A DNA stretch of 64,000 nt from Lagopus muta (taxonomy: Eukaryota; Chordata; Aves; Galliformes; Phasianidae), in the NCBI RefSeq assembly GCF_023343835.1, contig NC_064433.1, forward strand, positions 137,977,957 through 138,041,956, written 5' to 3'. Made by a program: the position numbers and the translations under genes. How positions within the stretch are numbered: the stretch's first letter is position 1; every line of letters starts with the position of its first letter. Under the pieces are notes generated by a model. The model had not been told where the DNA came from. It worked only from the letters and a program-made list of their open reading frames with translations, and ran no database searches. This document shows, in pieces, positions 10,811 to 25,400 of this stretch.

Positions 10811-13353
10811 GGTCTCACTCCAACAAGGTGTCTTTTTACACAGTCACCTCACCTAAACAGTGAACACTGACTCCAAGAATTAAGCAATTTCACTACTGCA
10901 GAAAAAGAAAAGCAAAAGAAAAGAGAGGCAGAACTATATAAAATGATTTACAGTCAGAGGAATTGCAGTACAACCAAATCAACCACAAAGGAATACAAGG
11001 GAAGATTTTAAAGCCAAGCAACTAAAATTAATTTCCATTTTTCATTTTCACATTTTGCCTTATTTATATCAGTTTAACAACCCCGATGGGCATATAATTA
11101 TCCGCAGCGCCATTTGTATTTCAGACGCTCTTCCAGCAATTACGTGTAGTAGAGGCATCACACCCCCAGAGCAGTGCAGCCGAGGAGCTCAAAATCCAGA
11201 CTCAGTAACACAAAGTTCATAAGGATCCTGTGGGAGAAAGAAGAGAAAAGCAGATCTTGAAAGAGGCGGGGCTGAGAAATAAGCAGGGCTCAATTTAAAG
11301 ACTGCTTGAGCAAAGGTGGATGCCCAAGCTTGGTCAGCCAGCCTCCCGCAGCACCCTGCCTGCTGTTCCTTGGGTGAGAGCCCAAGCAGTCTCTGAAGTG
11401 CTGCTGATGTTTGGGAGGGCAGAAGATATCCTCCAGACAGATCTGAACCCGTTTCTCACCTACTATCTCTTCAAAGGTTTAAACTGCACCTCCTAAAGCA
11501 ATGCAACTTCCCACACATAGTTCCAAGAAATCCTCCACTGGAAGAACAAGTTCTAAATCTCTCAGTATTGAGCACAGAGAAGAATGCAAAGCAGCCTTTC
11601 CCTCTTGAGGGAATAAAACAACACAAATACTAAACAGCTAAAAAAAGGTCTTCCAGAAAGCACTGAAAAACAGTGATGATGTTATTCTGATGTCCAAGTC
11701 TGAAAGGAGGCTGAGTTCTGAAGTGGAAAGGTAGAAGCACATGAGTACTATATTTAAAATTAACAAGAGTGCACGATTGTCACGACAGTTTTGGAGAGAG
11801 TCCATAGGACCAGATCTCTTTCAAGGCTTTTCACTGTTGTTTAAGCAAGATTATAATCCAAGTAGAAGTCAAGAGGAAATAACACAAACATACGGTATCT
11901 GCTACGCTTTCTCTTTTGATTTCTAATTCTTTTTTCAAGGAGGGTGTGAATCCGAGCACGTACAAAGTGAGACAGGAATTGTACCCTAAGGAGATGGCCA
12001 AGATAGGAAAAAAAGAAAAAAGAGAAAATATGATACCCACAAGACAGCTCAGAGAACATCACCAGAAAGAAGTGAGGATTCAGCTGCAGTGAGAGGGAGG
12101 TCCAAAGGGTGAGGCTGATGCCACTGAGTTGCTTCAGCAGGACCATCCGTGTGATCACAAGTCTAGACAAAGAAGATCCTTCCCAAGAAACAAGTTTCCT
12201 TCTGTTTGCAGATAGAGCAATAAAGTTAGGACCCTTTACATGACATTAGGGGAAACTGAGATCTGTGTTTGTGCATGTACACCAAGCTACGTGCAGACTA
12301 TCAGAAAACAAGCAATAATGTCCTTGAAGGTTTCAGGAAAATTCCCCTACCCACAAATGACCTGGACTGCAGAGTTCTAACACTGATGAAGTCCTTCAGT
12401 ATTGAACAAGAAGTGAAATTTATTCCTTCTAGGCAGCTTTATCATCTCTCCCTTAAAGTCAGGATCCTTATTAAGATGAACTGGACTGTGCTTGTGGTTA
12501 CCTGGGGATAAAAGTAAAGCTCTCCATCACAAAGGATTAACATGGAGGACATAAGTAGGAATTAGTGGAAACAAATAAGTCTGAAAACACCAGATAGCTC
12601 AATTTTTACATACCCAGAAGCTGTCTGAATACATGACTTCCAAATCCATTTGAAATGCCAACATTTGGGTTTGCTCCCAGACAAAATTCCCTACAGAATA
12701 AAAGTCTTTGGGGAAGGAAAAAACAAAGCAGAACAAAAACATGATGCCACTGAACACTGAGTAACCAGAACATTCATTTAAGCTCCGCCTTCACCTAGCA
12801 GAATACATTCACAGTGTTATATTATAGAACATAATTGTGTACGTGGAAGCTTCAGAACACAACAGACCTCAAGCTCTACAGAAAATCAAGACACATTTAT
12901 TTTGTTAGCTCTCATTGCTCAGAAATTAATTAATGTTTGAGGTGTGAACTGCGTCCTACTTCAGGAGCTACTATTTAAGTTATTAAGTTATGGATATCTT
13001 GGCCAAAAAAGAACATAATTTAAACATTGGAAAGTACAGATCTTAATACCCAAAGGGTTTCACTTTCATCTTGTAAAGTAGAAAGAGTTACGCAGGGAAG
13101 AAGAAAATAACAGCTGCATTGGTTATGTGCACAAAGAACAAAGGAAAATAATTCAATAATTCTGAAGAAAACCCACCAAAACCAAAAAGCCAAGGAAGAG
13201 ATCTCAACGTAGTATATGACTGGGAAAAGCCTACTGCATCTCCAAATGTATCTTATTCTAATTGCTACATCAAGTATCTGTCTCATATTAAAGAAAGAAT
13301 TAAAAGGGCAAAAAGAGTCACCCTCATCCCATAAATCTCCATATGGACTGGAC

Positions 13354-13406
13354 ACAATGATCCTTATTGGACCCTTCCAACCTGAGATATTGTATGATTC
13401 TATGCT
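13354..13406 (+). mobile_element. CR1 3'-terminal remnant
   Basis: The stretch reads 'aatgatccttattggaccct' followed by 'tccaacctgagatattgtatgattctatg', a short sense CR1 terminus. Only the last 50 or so bases survive. Confidence 0.75.
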
Positions 13407-14397
13407 CCATGTTTTTGACTTAAAGGACAAAGACGTCAAATTCTGATGGAGTCTGAGGTTCCAAATATCCTGCAAACATCCCCACTCTATAAAAACAAAT
13501 CATTTTAGGCCTGTAAAGCTATCTTTCTGCACAGCAGCCATTGACTGCTGTGTGAATTCTAGTTTGCAACTACCAGAAAAAAAAACACCTTCACTTTCTG
13601 CAAGAGCAGAAAGGCACCATTATCGGTGTCTGGCCTTTACTAAGCTCTTTTCACACTTTAATGACTTAGAACATGAGGTCCAGCATTAGAAACCACGCAG
13701 TCAGCACATGGGGCTTTACAGCCACAGTCACCCTGAGGCATTCAGAGATGGCAAGTTAAGAATGTTCAAGGTGTGATTGCATCTAAGCAACAGCTCAGAG
13801 TTGGGCTCCCTCCCTGTAACCTGGGGCTTATTAGTTGATCTGCTGCAAGAGAGAAGGCTGAACAGTCCTGAGTGCACCTTGCCCTCGCATCAAGAATCAG
13901 CACGGCAGCTTGGAGATGCTGCCAAGGAAAGGCTCTGGTTGCAGTGGGAAGGATTTGTGCAGCCCCTTTGGAGCTTACAGGTGTAGTGTTTCTTAACTCA
14001 GCATCATGGACACACCAAAAATAATTCTTACCGGCTGACTATATTCAAAAGAACTGTTAGGAAAATGAATGGTAAGTTTTGGTTCCCTATTTGCCTGTGC
14101 TTTGCAGGTTCAAGAAAAAGAAAATTGCAACCATTCCTCTGTGCTTCAGAGACGCCCATGCTCGGCTGAAATACTGATGAACTCACTCATGAATTCTTAC
14201 ATTAAAAAGTGTATGAAAATGATAGGTGTACAACTGCATTCTGTTTTTCTCTTATTTACATTACACTGTCATTATTCTGCAGAGAGGTTAGGATCAGTTA
14301 AGACGTATTGACTGCTTCCATCTATTACTAACAAGGAGACAGAACAATTGAATAAGTGTTATTTATTGCTACAGTAACAGTAACCAAAATGATTTCA

Positions 14398-14462
14398 AGG
14401 GATGGAACACCCCTCCTATGAGGACAAGCTGAAAGAGCTGGGGCCGTTCAGCACATCCTCTA
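14398..14462 (+). mobile_element. Short CR1 RT-end fragment
   Basis: Sense translation reads MEHPSYEDKLKELGPFS, the conserved segment near the end of CR1 ORF2. The piece is only about 65 bp and lacks the 3' UTR, so it is an old fragment. Confidence 0.7.
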
Positions 14463-17400
14463 ACTAAAGAATATTAATTCATCTAATGGAAAACAGCTAT
14501 AACCTGATTTCTTTGCCTACTTCTTCCTCCTCTTTAAATATAATAGCTAAACCAAAAATAACTGATACACCATAAATAAGTTCTGCTGCATGGGTTTCAG
14601 AAGACGTGGTCAAGTATGAAACAGGTAAAAGATTTTGCTCTAAAATTGTAGCCATGTCACCTATCTTCTAAAATAGGAGCCTTCTCTTAAGAGGATTAAT
14701 AATTTTCTAATTTTAGCACTTCTTATATTCCTTTAGAAATTCAAGTTTATTCCTAGCCTTTTAAACAGGAAAGTCACCTTACAAGCAAGCTAAAACAAAC
14801 AGTAGCAGCAACTGTAATTAATTTGTTTCTGTTCTTACAGTTTCCATCAGGAAAAACTGCTCATAACTGTATTTTGGCTTTGTTTCCTTTTTTACTACAT
14901 GCACATAGAGTGATAATAGCACAGCCCCCCCCATGACAGCCCTCACTAGCTAGGGAACTGTCACCAGCCTTCTCCGTCTTTCTGAGAACTGCACTTCCTC
15001 CTCATGACTGGAATGCCCCAGCAGGTCAAGCAGTTTGAACTGCTTAATGGCTATTAAAGCATCAATTTGATTAGCATTTCAGAAGTGGTACGGTGGCACA
15101 ATTCACATAGAACAATTCTTCCAAAGAAGTTCACTTAAATGGGCCTTTTATTGTTAGGGCAAATAGCGCAGTGGAAAGTTACTCAAAAACCACGTCTGCA
15201 TAGCGCACTCTGAGTCACATGCCAAGGGCCCTAAGGAGCCAGTTAATGATCTACTGAGTTTTAAAGATCATCTGAGTTTGGGCTGAGGATGACTTCTTGT
15301 TACGACAAAAGAGCACTCACAAAAATCCATTTAATGAAAATATCAAAAAAGAAAAGAAATGCTAACTTTTGCTAGAGGGTTATTTTTATTTACTAGCCCC
15401 TGAGGTTATCTCTCCTGGATACTCACTAGAAGCTCCAAAATGAATGCCTCGTCACAACAATTTTTCTGTTATGCTAAAGAAATGACTCAAAAGACATGAG
15501 CTTAACTCGCAGCAAGCCTTTGAAGAATCCACATCTGAAAGCAATGGGTAAAAGTCTGCTTTGGGTTGTTGCTAAGTCTTCTGGATTTTTCTGTTTTGGT
15601 TTGCTTGCTTTCTGCCGATGTTTTTTTGTTTTGGGTTGGTTTTTTTTTTGACAGTTAACAGTGTGACAGTTTGGAAGAAATGTGATTTTAAGTACAAGCT
15701 TCGTAATCTAAAGGCAGCTAAACTAAAAGCGGGTGCCTAGCTGCTAACATCTGCGCAGCTCAATCCACTATTACATCCCTCGGAGCACACCAAGTCACAG
15801 AAGTATTAAAAGAGCTGATCAAATCCTCTCATCCACACCTCAGATACAATAAACATCACTCAGTCACCTTCTCAATTCTTGTACTAGTCATATTACTCAG
15901 TTTCAGCCTGGAACTGTTGCAATTCAGCCTTGAAAATTTTCACTCCGTAACTGGCAATGAAGACTTCTATTTACTGGTTCCCAAAGACAGACCTGTTGTA
16001 CACGCTTATAGGAAGGAGGAGATGGAGCTAACAAAGGAGAGAGGAACCAAAAGGATTCACAGAGTAAAGTCAGAGATAAGCAACTGTAATCCTCATTTGA
16101 GTCTCCTGCATAACAATGATGATAGATTTTCACTTAGCCCTCACCCTGTGATGGAGGAAGAATTTGTATTTCATAAACCAGCCAGAGAAGTTAATACCCC
16201 ACAAATTAATCTGCTATATTTCAGCTTTCAGACTGAATTTCTATGAGAAATTCAGGAAATACCCTCTTCCAAAAAAAATAAATAAATAAGTACCTTCCTG
16301 TATTACTCTACATCCAAGACCACAGAACAGCATCACTAAGGCTATGTAGTCACTTGAATCCTTCATTGCCCTCTACACTTTATAAACTTCTCAGAACAAT
16401 TCTTGGGCTCCAGGACACCATAAAATATCAAAGGCTCAGTTTGCCATCTGTTGCCAGGTCAGTGGACCTTGTAACAAACACATACTGTTGCCTGAACAAA
16501 ATCTAGCTTGGCAATCAGTCTACCTTCACGTGCAGCCATATGCATTTGTTTAGACTGCCTATTTTGTACAGAGGCTTACAAGTTGAGTGCCTTTGGATTA
16601 AGTGCACACTTGTATATCGAATCAGAAATGCCTTCACTAGCCAAAGGGACTGCACAGCTCTTACAAAAAGAAAGATAAACACTATCAGAGAAGATCTCTA
16701 TTCAGTAAAAGATTTAGACCAGGAATTAACTTAAACCTTTCTAGGGCACAACGGAATCTCTTCTGTTGCATACACACAAAATTCTTTTTCTTGCTGGTGA
16801 GAGTAAATGAAAACTTAGCTTTCTCTTAATATAGCTAAGTCCAAGCTTCTGATCTCACAAGAACTTCAATTTCAAAAGCAAAGTCCCCACAGACAGATCA
16901 ATTTTACATATGCTTTCTATCCAAAGACTTACGTTTAAATCACGTGTTACTATAGCACAAAACATTACGTAGAAGAACGTTCTTAACCATGGTATCTAGC
17001 ATGCTTTTTGCCAAAAATAACTTTGGGTAGCCTTGCAAAAAAAGCCCTATTTGCAGTAAAAAATCCCACTGACACTGCTGCAAGTAACTTTTTCATTTAG
17101 CTAGACAAAACTTACTTTTTACCTCAAGCCCCTCATTTGATTTAATTCTTTTGATCTGTATTTAGCTTTAAAATGACAGAAAGAACTGCAGAAACACTGA
17201 GCAGCTCATGTATTTTTAGCTGTCTGGAAGTAAAGTGCCTTGTAAATGAAAAATAGAATTGGCCTTGCCCTGTTGGCCCAGCAAACATATCTTGACTGTA
17301 TCTGCAACACAGACAAGAAAAAAAAAAGTCCCTGGTATTTCTCTATTTCCCTACAAAAATGGGAGGAAGTCTTCAGAGGAAGACTTTTCAGCTTAACATG

Positions 17401-19138
17401 GAAATCTGGCAAAAGAAAGGAGGCAATGCCAGATTTTTTGCAACAATATCATTGCAGTCAAAAGGGAATACCAACTCCAGCTGAAATCTAACATCAGCAC
17501 CACCCTGCTGAAACTGTGGTAGAGCACTTGAGAATGAAAATTATGAAGCTGCTGTGCAGCTAAACTGAAACATGAGGAAGAGAGCAAGGTTGAAGCTAGA
17601 AATTTGACTTTGAATAAGTGAACTGTAAGCACCAATGTAATATTCCTTTATGTTTAAAAGACGATTTATAATTGCTACTTAAAAAGAAAAAAAGGACTGG
17701 TTATTTGGCAGATGACCTTCTTAAGGAAAGGCTTGATTAAAAGCAAACCATCAGGAGGAAAAAAAAAAACAAAAACCCACACACAGCACACTTAGGATTT
17801 ACTTTGGAAGAGCTCTGTGGGAAGCAATAGCATAGACTCCTTAACTGCTTCATGATCAGCTATTGGTTAGTGAAGGAAACAAGGCCAGTGAGGGTGGTGT
17901 GGAACCACCACAGCCATGCAAGACTCAGCCCTGGGTTGTGCAAGAAGCCCTTCTCCCTTAATACCCTCTGAAGCACCACTCTGTCACCTCAAAGAAACGT
18001 CACTCCTGCAGAAAAGCAATCCATTTGCCACAGGACTAACTCCAAAAGCAGCTTGTTTTCCTTTCCAGTACCAGAAAACTGATCCTTTTTCCTTACGACT
18101 CCTTCCCACAGAGGAACAGTCACTACAAATAATCCCACCTCTACGTGCAGAGTTTGGTACTGACTCCTTATCTGCAGACAGGAGATCTTCAGAATCCACA
18201 ATCCCCCTCGGTGTTTGCTCTCCAAAAGGAGAGCTGGTCCTTAGCTCAGGCAGGAATGGAAGGCTGGGTTTGTTTCAGCACAGCTCAGGGCCCCAGAGGT
18301 CACTCCACACACATTGGGTATTTCGTATTGCTCAACAAGGAGCAAGTCAACTCAGCTTGCAATTCACTCAAGCAAACATTGATACAGGTGTGATATTTAA
18401 AACAAAAACCAGAGATGGGTGGGGTTAATTGAGATCACCCTCCCTAAATTACACCAAAAAGCCCTCTGAACCCCTGTAAGTTCTCTGGGAAGACAGTTAG
18501 CAAGTGAGCGTCTGCCTGTTCCCTCACAGATGGGAAATGCTTCCTATTTTTCTTCATTTTTATTCCTGTTTTAAGTTTACTTAGGTCATTCAGCCTCCTC
18601 ATTAGATATTTTGCTTTCGCCTTAGTTCTTTTTACAACCTGCTTTTTAATCTTCTAAATTCCCCTCAAAGTTCTTTGATTGTTGTTTTTGGGGTTTTTTT
18701 TGGAGAGCAATTACATACACACCAAGTCACTACAATATGATACATCATACCATTGTTTGAGTGAGGAAATACCATAAACTTAACAAACATCTTAATTAAG
18801 GACAGCATGGCTTTGTTTGGGACAGACACTGGCACCCTGCAGCATTTGGAAAGGGATGCTTTTGCCCTGAATACATTGGCTGTTCCTTTTGGAGATGAAA
18901 TTACTTACTAAATCTTACCTGGACAGTACCTATATGAGGTACTAATACCTCAAGCATTACTTCCATAAATTACTTCCATAAACCTTTTATCCTACCTATA
19001 CATTTCCAAATTCACGGGGATTAGGTAACAAAGGAAGAAGAGGGCTAAAATATTTCCAAATGAACAAGCTTTTAGAATCAAACAGTGCAAGACAGCAGCT
19101 GAATTCCAGTAGTTACCACTGTTTGCCACTGGGGAAAA

Positions 19139-19141
<3 letters not shown>

Positions 19142-19201
<60 letters not shown>
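19142..19201. repeat. (TA)n microsatellite, about 30 units
   Basis: This is an uninterrupted TA dinucleotide run of about 60 bases in the RAB20 intron. It is perfectly self-complementary, so it can extrude as a cruciform. It is probably length-polymorphic and error-prone in assemblies. Confidence 0.97.
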
Positions 19202-19208
<7 letters not shown>

Positions 19209-19539
19209 TTCAGAAAAAAAAATTGAGATCAGGATTCATTTAAAAAATCTCATTTGGGGGCTGCCATTTCTTTTTGTCAGAGGTGACCCTGTGCACCACA
19301 TGTTATAACACTGAGAAATAATTCCTGCATGCATAATGATTAAGACAATCGTCTGAGCCGCATGAGGAAGCCATGCTTATCAGATCAACAGCAGGCACCC
19401 AAAGATGGTCTGCTCCAGCACATACTTGGTATTACCTCTTATTTCAGGTGAAATTAAACCCTGCTGTACTAGATAACTGTATATTAGCTCCTGGTTTCTG
19501 ACACTCAGATTGATTTTATTTACCATTTCTGTGGTTGAC

Positions 19540-19615
19540 AACCCTGCCCATGACAGGAGGATGGAACCAGACGATCTTGGAGGTCTTTTCCAACCTAAGC
19601 CATTCTATGATTCTA
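19540..19615 (+). mobile_element. CR1 3'-terminal remnant
   Basis: The stretch reads 'gatcttggaggtcttttcca' followed by 'acctaagccattctatgattctac', the sense CR1 terminus. It is truncated to less than 100 bp. Confidence 0.85.
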
Positions 19616-20617
19616 CAATTTTTTAAGCCAGCCTTTGCTAGCAGTTTGAAAAACACTAAAGCCTTGCTAGATGGGTAGAAGTAGAATGAAAGATACAGAT
19701 TATGGAAAGCAAATAAAAATCAACTTTTTTATCATATTAGTAACAAAGGACATGAACCTAGCCTCGCTCAATAGTCACGTTTTTAATTATTTGTTCCAGT
19801 ATCAATTCATTTATAGGCAGATTCTCAACAAAGACCATACACAACTCATTCATGCAGAATGTATCCTCAAGAAAACTACAACTGCTCCTACCCATCACAA
19901 TCACAACCAGCTTAAGTTCAGCTGCAGTCTTTCTCACCGGCTGTTCTCTGGATAGCTGCTGCTCGTCAGAAACAGAAATCCCATTGACCCAAAAGCCTGT
20001 CCTCAGCAAGCATTAAAAACAGGACTGTACCAGACAGCTGCCTCCTGGCTCCCATGGGAGAGGCTCACCACATTCAGATAACCTTTATCACAGGCCTCAG
20101 GGCTTCTGCTCTCAGAACACATGCTGGCGAAGATGAAGATGTGGCTTTGCATTTCCAGCATTTCTTCCTGCCAGTTCCACTTCAGGCTTCTCTGCCTGCA
20201 TTCTTAGCAGCATATTTAATACTCACTGTGTGAAGACATTAGTTAAAGAAACAAAAAGTGTAAAACAGACACAGTAAAAATTGATTTTGCCTCATTAATC
20301 TTACCCAACCTGGCACAGTGGGAGTAACACTAACACTAAAAACTTTTTTTTCCACTTTAAAGAAGATGAGGCAGCATCTCTAGGTCAAGGAGAGAAGGCA
20401 ACATCTGGTCCACTGCCACTGGACTTCCAATGTTTAATAGAAACCAAGAAATTGAGCAGAGTGACATGGGAACGGCATCCATTGCTTAAAGTGGAAAGGA
20501 GGTAAGGAGAACAATAGGAGCATGATACATACAGCTATCTGCTGTGGGAGGGAAAGCTGACGGCCTATGGAAGCCTGATAGAATGCTCGTTCCTCCTCAT
20601 AAAAATAGCAAGTAATT

Positions 20618-20768
20618 ATATGGAGGTGTTCAAGGCCAGATTGGATGGGGCCCTGGGCAGAGGGTCTAGTATTAAATGGGGACGTTGGTGACCCTGCCTG
20701 TGGCAGGGGGTTGGAGATTCATGATCCTTGAGGTCCCTTCCAACCCTGGCCATTCTGTGATTCTGTAA
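20618..20768 (+). mobile_element. CR1 3' end, well preserved
   Basis: The stretch runs from 'ggaggtgttcaaggccagat' through 'ttggagattcatgatccttg' to 'ccattctgtgattctg'. It is the same subfamily as the longer copy ending near 52755, and similarity between the two is visibly high over the whole 150 bp, so this is a comparatively young copy. Confidence 0.9.
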
Positions 20769-20821
20769 TATGGGCAGGGGCCAGAGAGGAGTGAGCAGTC
20801 CAAAGTGTTTTCAGTATCACT

Positions 20822-20916
20822 AAAGATTTATTTATTTATTTATTTTAGTAAGCAACAGCCTGTAACAGCTTCTCAGAGAGGATTTAAAAAAAAAAAAAAA
20901 AAAAAGAAAAAGAAAA
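20822..20916. repeat. (TTTA)n and poly-A simple repeats
   Basis: A short TTTA tetramer run at about 20827-20845 is followed by a 20-base A run with AAG interruptions at about 20886-20916. It sits close to the 3' end of the neighbouring CR1 but belongs to ordinary simple sequence. Confidence 0.85.
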
Positions 20917-22348
20917 AAGCCTCATTTTACCAGTTATTTTTTAAAATGTGTCCCACTTGCAGTGACCCAAGAGATTTAACGATCCCTTTTGCAAAGCTTA
21001 GAAGGTGATGACTCAACTGTGTAGAGCTCTCTTTGCTTGTTTTGTGGTTGTTTTTACCACTATAGATTCTGTCACGTCTCTGTTGTTTTTGTATTTTTTT
21101 TTGAAGAACCAAAATGTTTGCTTTCTTTGAGAGCAAAAGGCAGCAGAAGAAATGGAACCAAATAACAAACTAAAAACCCCGCAGTATAACCAAAAACCCT
21201 CTTTCTTCCTAGCTTGTAACACGATTTGTACACGCAGATGACAGACATCACTTTGAAGAACAGAAAGTGAACTTTGAGAACTTCCACAGCATAAAGTGTC
21301 GCAAGGTGCAGCCAGACAGGGAAGTCGGGCAGCCCAAACCCCTGGGGACACGGGAGGAGAGCTCCATGAAGGTCAATTCAACAAGGGCACAACACCAGGT
21401 GTGCACGTTTTTACACTGCTGTAGTTCAGTGGACTGAGAACGTGACCGTAAGCAGGTATCCAGAGTTGGTTGTTTCCATGTAATGGCATTAATACACGTT
21501 TTAGACATTTCTTTGCTTTTAAAGGCTGTTTCGATGCATGTAACTTTTTCTTCATGAGGTGCATTACACTTCATTTACCTTGCCTCTCCTAACAAGCTTT
21601 TACTTTGAGATGTCTACTTAACATTTTTACAGGAACAACATTTGCCTGAAAGCCTAAGTCATCCTTTGCTTTACAAATATAATTAAGAGAAGAATAAAAT
21701 CTCAAATATTTAAACATCTACAGATGAATAATTTATATGACTGAAAGTTCTTAGGCAGTCATCAGCCGCAAATGGTAAAACAAATATGTCCTTGCTATTT
21801 CAGCAGTACCAAAAAACATTCCTTTTAAAACAAAGTACACAAGAGCAGCTGGATGGCTGGAAAACACCTTTTCTCTGTGTTTTTGCATGTAAGTATAAAA
21901 AATGTGGTTAGGAATATTAAATCATATAATGAACTACAGAAAGAAATGCCATTAGATCAGCTGAGGACAGGAGAGGCTGCGAGAACAGGGAGAAGTATTT
22001 ATACCAGATACTTAATTGTTACTGAACAAAATTATTCCAATCTGAAACTCATTAACCTGCAGACCAGATAAAAAGAAAAATGGTATTCTCTATATTTGAG
22101 GATGAGTTCTTTTCATGATAGAAAAAAAGAAGAATTAGAAAGAGCTGAAATGGTGGGGAGAAGAGGGATCTCACTGCTAACAAACAGAAAGAACCTGAAA
22201 GCACAGAAGCCTTAATTCACAAGAAGACAGTTCTGACTGTAATCTGTTTAAGTATTGAAAGTTATGAACAATTCTCTCAGAATCCTGCACATGAAATTCC
22301 CACCATGTTACAAAATAGTTTGAGATGTATTTTTGCTCTAAAGAACTT

Positions 22349-22415
22349 AGAATCATAGAATCACCAAGACTGGAAAAGACCCACAGGATCACCCAGACCA
22401 AACCAGTCCAACTTG
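22349..22415 (-). mobile_element. CR1 3'-terminal remnant
   Basis: The + strand reads 'agaatcatagaatcaccaag' followed by 'actggaaaagaccc', the reverse-complemented CR1 terminus. About 65 bp survive. Confidence 0.85.
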
Positions 22416-25400
22416 CAGAAAAGAAAAAGCTCAAATAAACATTTTGTCTTTTTGCATTATATACATAAAACAGTATTACACTGGAGCTCAGAGAGGTGTC
22501 TATGCTGTCAGTAGAGTCCTTCCACAACTAGCTCCTGGATGGCCCATGCAGAGCCCATTTCAACTCTGGTCTGTTTCCTAAGAGATGGGACAGATACAGC
22601 TGAATATTCATTCACATCTAATGATCTATCTCCCCTTAAAAACAATATTAAGAAGTTCTTTCCTGGATTAGTTTTTTTCCATACCAAAATAGCTTAGTAA
22701 CGTTAGAAAAATCTTGTATATGCTTATTGAGTTGGCTGTCCTAAGAGATATTGTCCTCAATCTCCTGTGCTGAAGCCTGACAATTTATTTGCATTGACAG
22801 TTTGGTCAAATTTAGAGGGGAACGCTCTAACCCTTTGACCACCTCTGCTCTCAGCACTACCCCTCAGGTGAACCAATTTTAATCACCAATTTCAAGTCTC
22901 ATTTTCTAGAACCCTACATCTGCATGTGAAGTTACACAGTGTAACACAAGCAAAGCAGAGAAAGTAATTTATCACAGGTTTGACACCTAATGATCTAATC
23001 TCAGGATGTTCTACACAATGTTCCCTGGAAGAAGTCTAATCAGTCAGACTTGGGAGACAAAAATGACTTTATTCCATAATTTCTAACAGCTCCAGAAGTA
23101 TCCACCACAAACTCAGTAACTTTCCTTACAGAGACGCAAACAAAGGTTTCTTGTCTAGATGTTTTGCAACACTACAGCATGACCCAGACAAGGAATGACC
23201 AAGTTCACCTTCAGTTCAGCAGTGAAAGAATGCCACAGGAAAAATCTCCTGGAAGCTCACATGGCTACAGGCTTCAACGCAAGACCAAACAACTGTCGTG
23301 CACCAGACAACTGAATTATGGTATGTCACTGTGAAGTGTGAAGTAAAAATACACAAATTAGTTCAACTACCAGGAGCAGCTCGGCCAAAGCAGTGTGGAA
23401 CTGACTGAGAGCCTCCCTAGCTTTGAGGTTTGTGCACCATAACGTGTACCTAAGCATAGGTGAATCAGGACGACCACTCAACATACACAAACACTCAAAT
23501 TGGAAAGCTACACAACTAACAGCTCATTGCCTATCCTGTACCATGCTCAAAGTAATTGGAAAGCTCTGAACTAACAAGTTGCCTACCCACTATTTTGAGC
23601 ACCCACTGCCTCCTTCCTTCTGAAAGAAAGAACAGAACCCTACATAGGCAATGGATGATGACACAATCCAGACTAAGTTCAGGCACCTAAACATGCAATA
23701 CTAATTTTAAATAAATATTTGTTTTTCATTCTGGTGCCTGGTACCTCGGAAATAATAAGAACCATACAAAGCAGCTCTCCCTGATGCACGTTCACCTGTA
23801 TGTTACAACAACAGTTTATCCAGCTGAAGAGAGAATAATGCAAGGAGAAAAAAAGCATCCCATAATGTTTCATCCCCGTGTCCTTCCTTCCACCCTAAAA
23901 TTGTTGAAAGAGGCAGCTCAGGTATGCAGATGACCGATATTAAGCTCAAAATGAAGAGTGTAATAGGGCATTAGTAATTTGCTTTATTGCACAGAATACC
24001 TATTTAAGCCTTTGTACATACCCAACTAGCAGACTAATTTACTGAAGCAAATAATTCAGTTTGTGGCCATCCTTCCAAAATTTTCTCCAGTTTCTCCCAC
24101 CGTACTTCTGATTCACCAGGAACATGTATTTCCATACATATGCAATTTCACTTCCATTGCCTGACTAGCCATTACTCTCTTACACCACTTGCACAGATTT
24201 TGTCGGTATTGTCATGAAGCAGACAGTCATTACTTAAATTAACCTTTCAGCTATCAAGTCAGTTTTGACAGAGATGTTTGGAAAATGCACTTCTTGCTTC
24301 ATTAAGCAGGGAAGGAAGGATGCAATGCCAGAGACACAAGCTCTTCATTATGAAGATTCTCGTATTGCTCCAACCTGGGATCTGGGGCTTTAAAACATGG
24401 GCTTGTACAAACTCATACATAACATAAAGCCAAGAAACAAAATTTTCACATAAAAACAAGAACACAGGCCATGCACCACAGACTGGACATAAATACATAG
24501 TTGTTCTCTAACACTCAGGCCTCACTTCAGCACAAGTTAGAAAAAATAGATAACATCTTTTGTTACAGAAGTCGAGATGGTACCAAGGACTCCAACACTG
24601 CAAACCTCAGCTATGGCTTGATGAACATGAGCAATGTCATGGCATAACACCATACAGCTTTAGCCAGGAACAAAGTGTATCAGTATCATGTTACTGATAG
24701 GGTTTGAAGAGTCTTCTTGAACCATAAAGTCATTTCCCACTTTGGCTCGACCAGTGGAGTCACATTGCCTGCTATTATTAAATACCACATGCAAAGCATG
24801 GATTTAACGTGGGAGTTTGAATACAGCAGCTACCACAGGGGTTCATACACAACATTCATCTTGGCCTGTATCAAACACAATAAACAAAACAAATGGTTTA
24901 CCCTCCTCAACGACTTGCCACTCAAGAGTCTGTTCTAAAAAGAAACACTAGAAGCAAAATTCCTTCTTCAATAAAGTGAGATAGCCATATCTGAGTAAAC
25001 AAATGTGCAAATTTTATCTCCCATTTCATGATGTTTTTGTTTTTTCCCCCCACAGTTCCTTGTGACAAGGCATTTCTAAATTTTTACTAAATGCCTTAGT
25101 GCAATGTTTCACAACAACAAAACTATGCTTCTATGGATGTCCTAAAAGCTAAACCTTTATTCCGGCTTCTGAACCTGTTTCATAAGTTCTAGATACAGAG
25201 CAGTACTCCTCACTAAAAGACCCATGATGCTCAAGATATTTTTTGAGGTGCTGTCTTCTAAATCCTTCCAAACAACCTCCTCTAACATACCTCATCACGT
25301 ATTGATCAAGATCCAATCTCAACTGCTACTCTATCACCCTACCCCCCACACAGCAAGGCCTTTCTCCTGCCTCAGGGTCATCTCAGGCTTTGATAAACCA

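Noticed and set aside
17916-18428. 170-codon ORF antisense within the RAB20 intron
   Set aside because: It has no domain or repeated pattern and no CpG island or poly(A) signal suited to it; two other frames are also open there.
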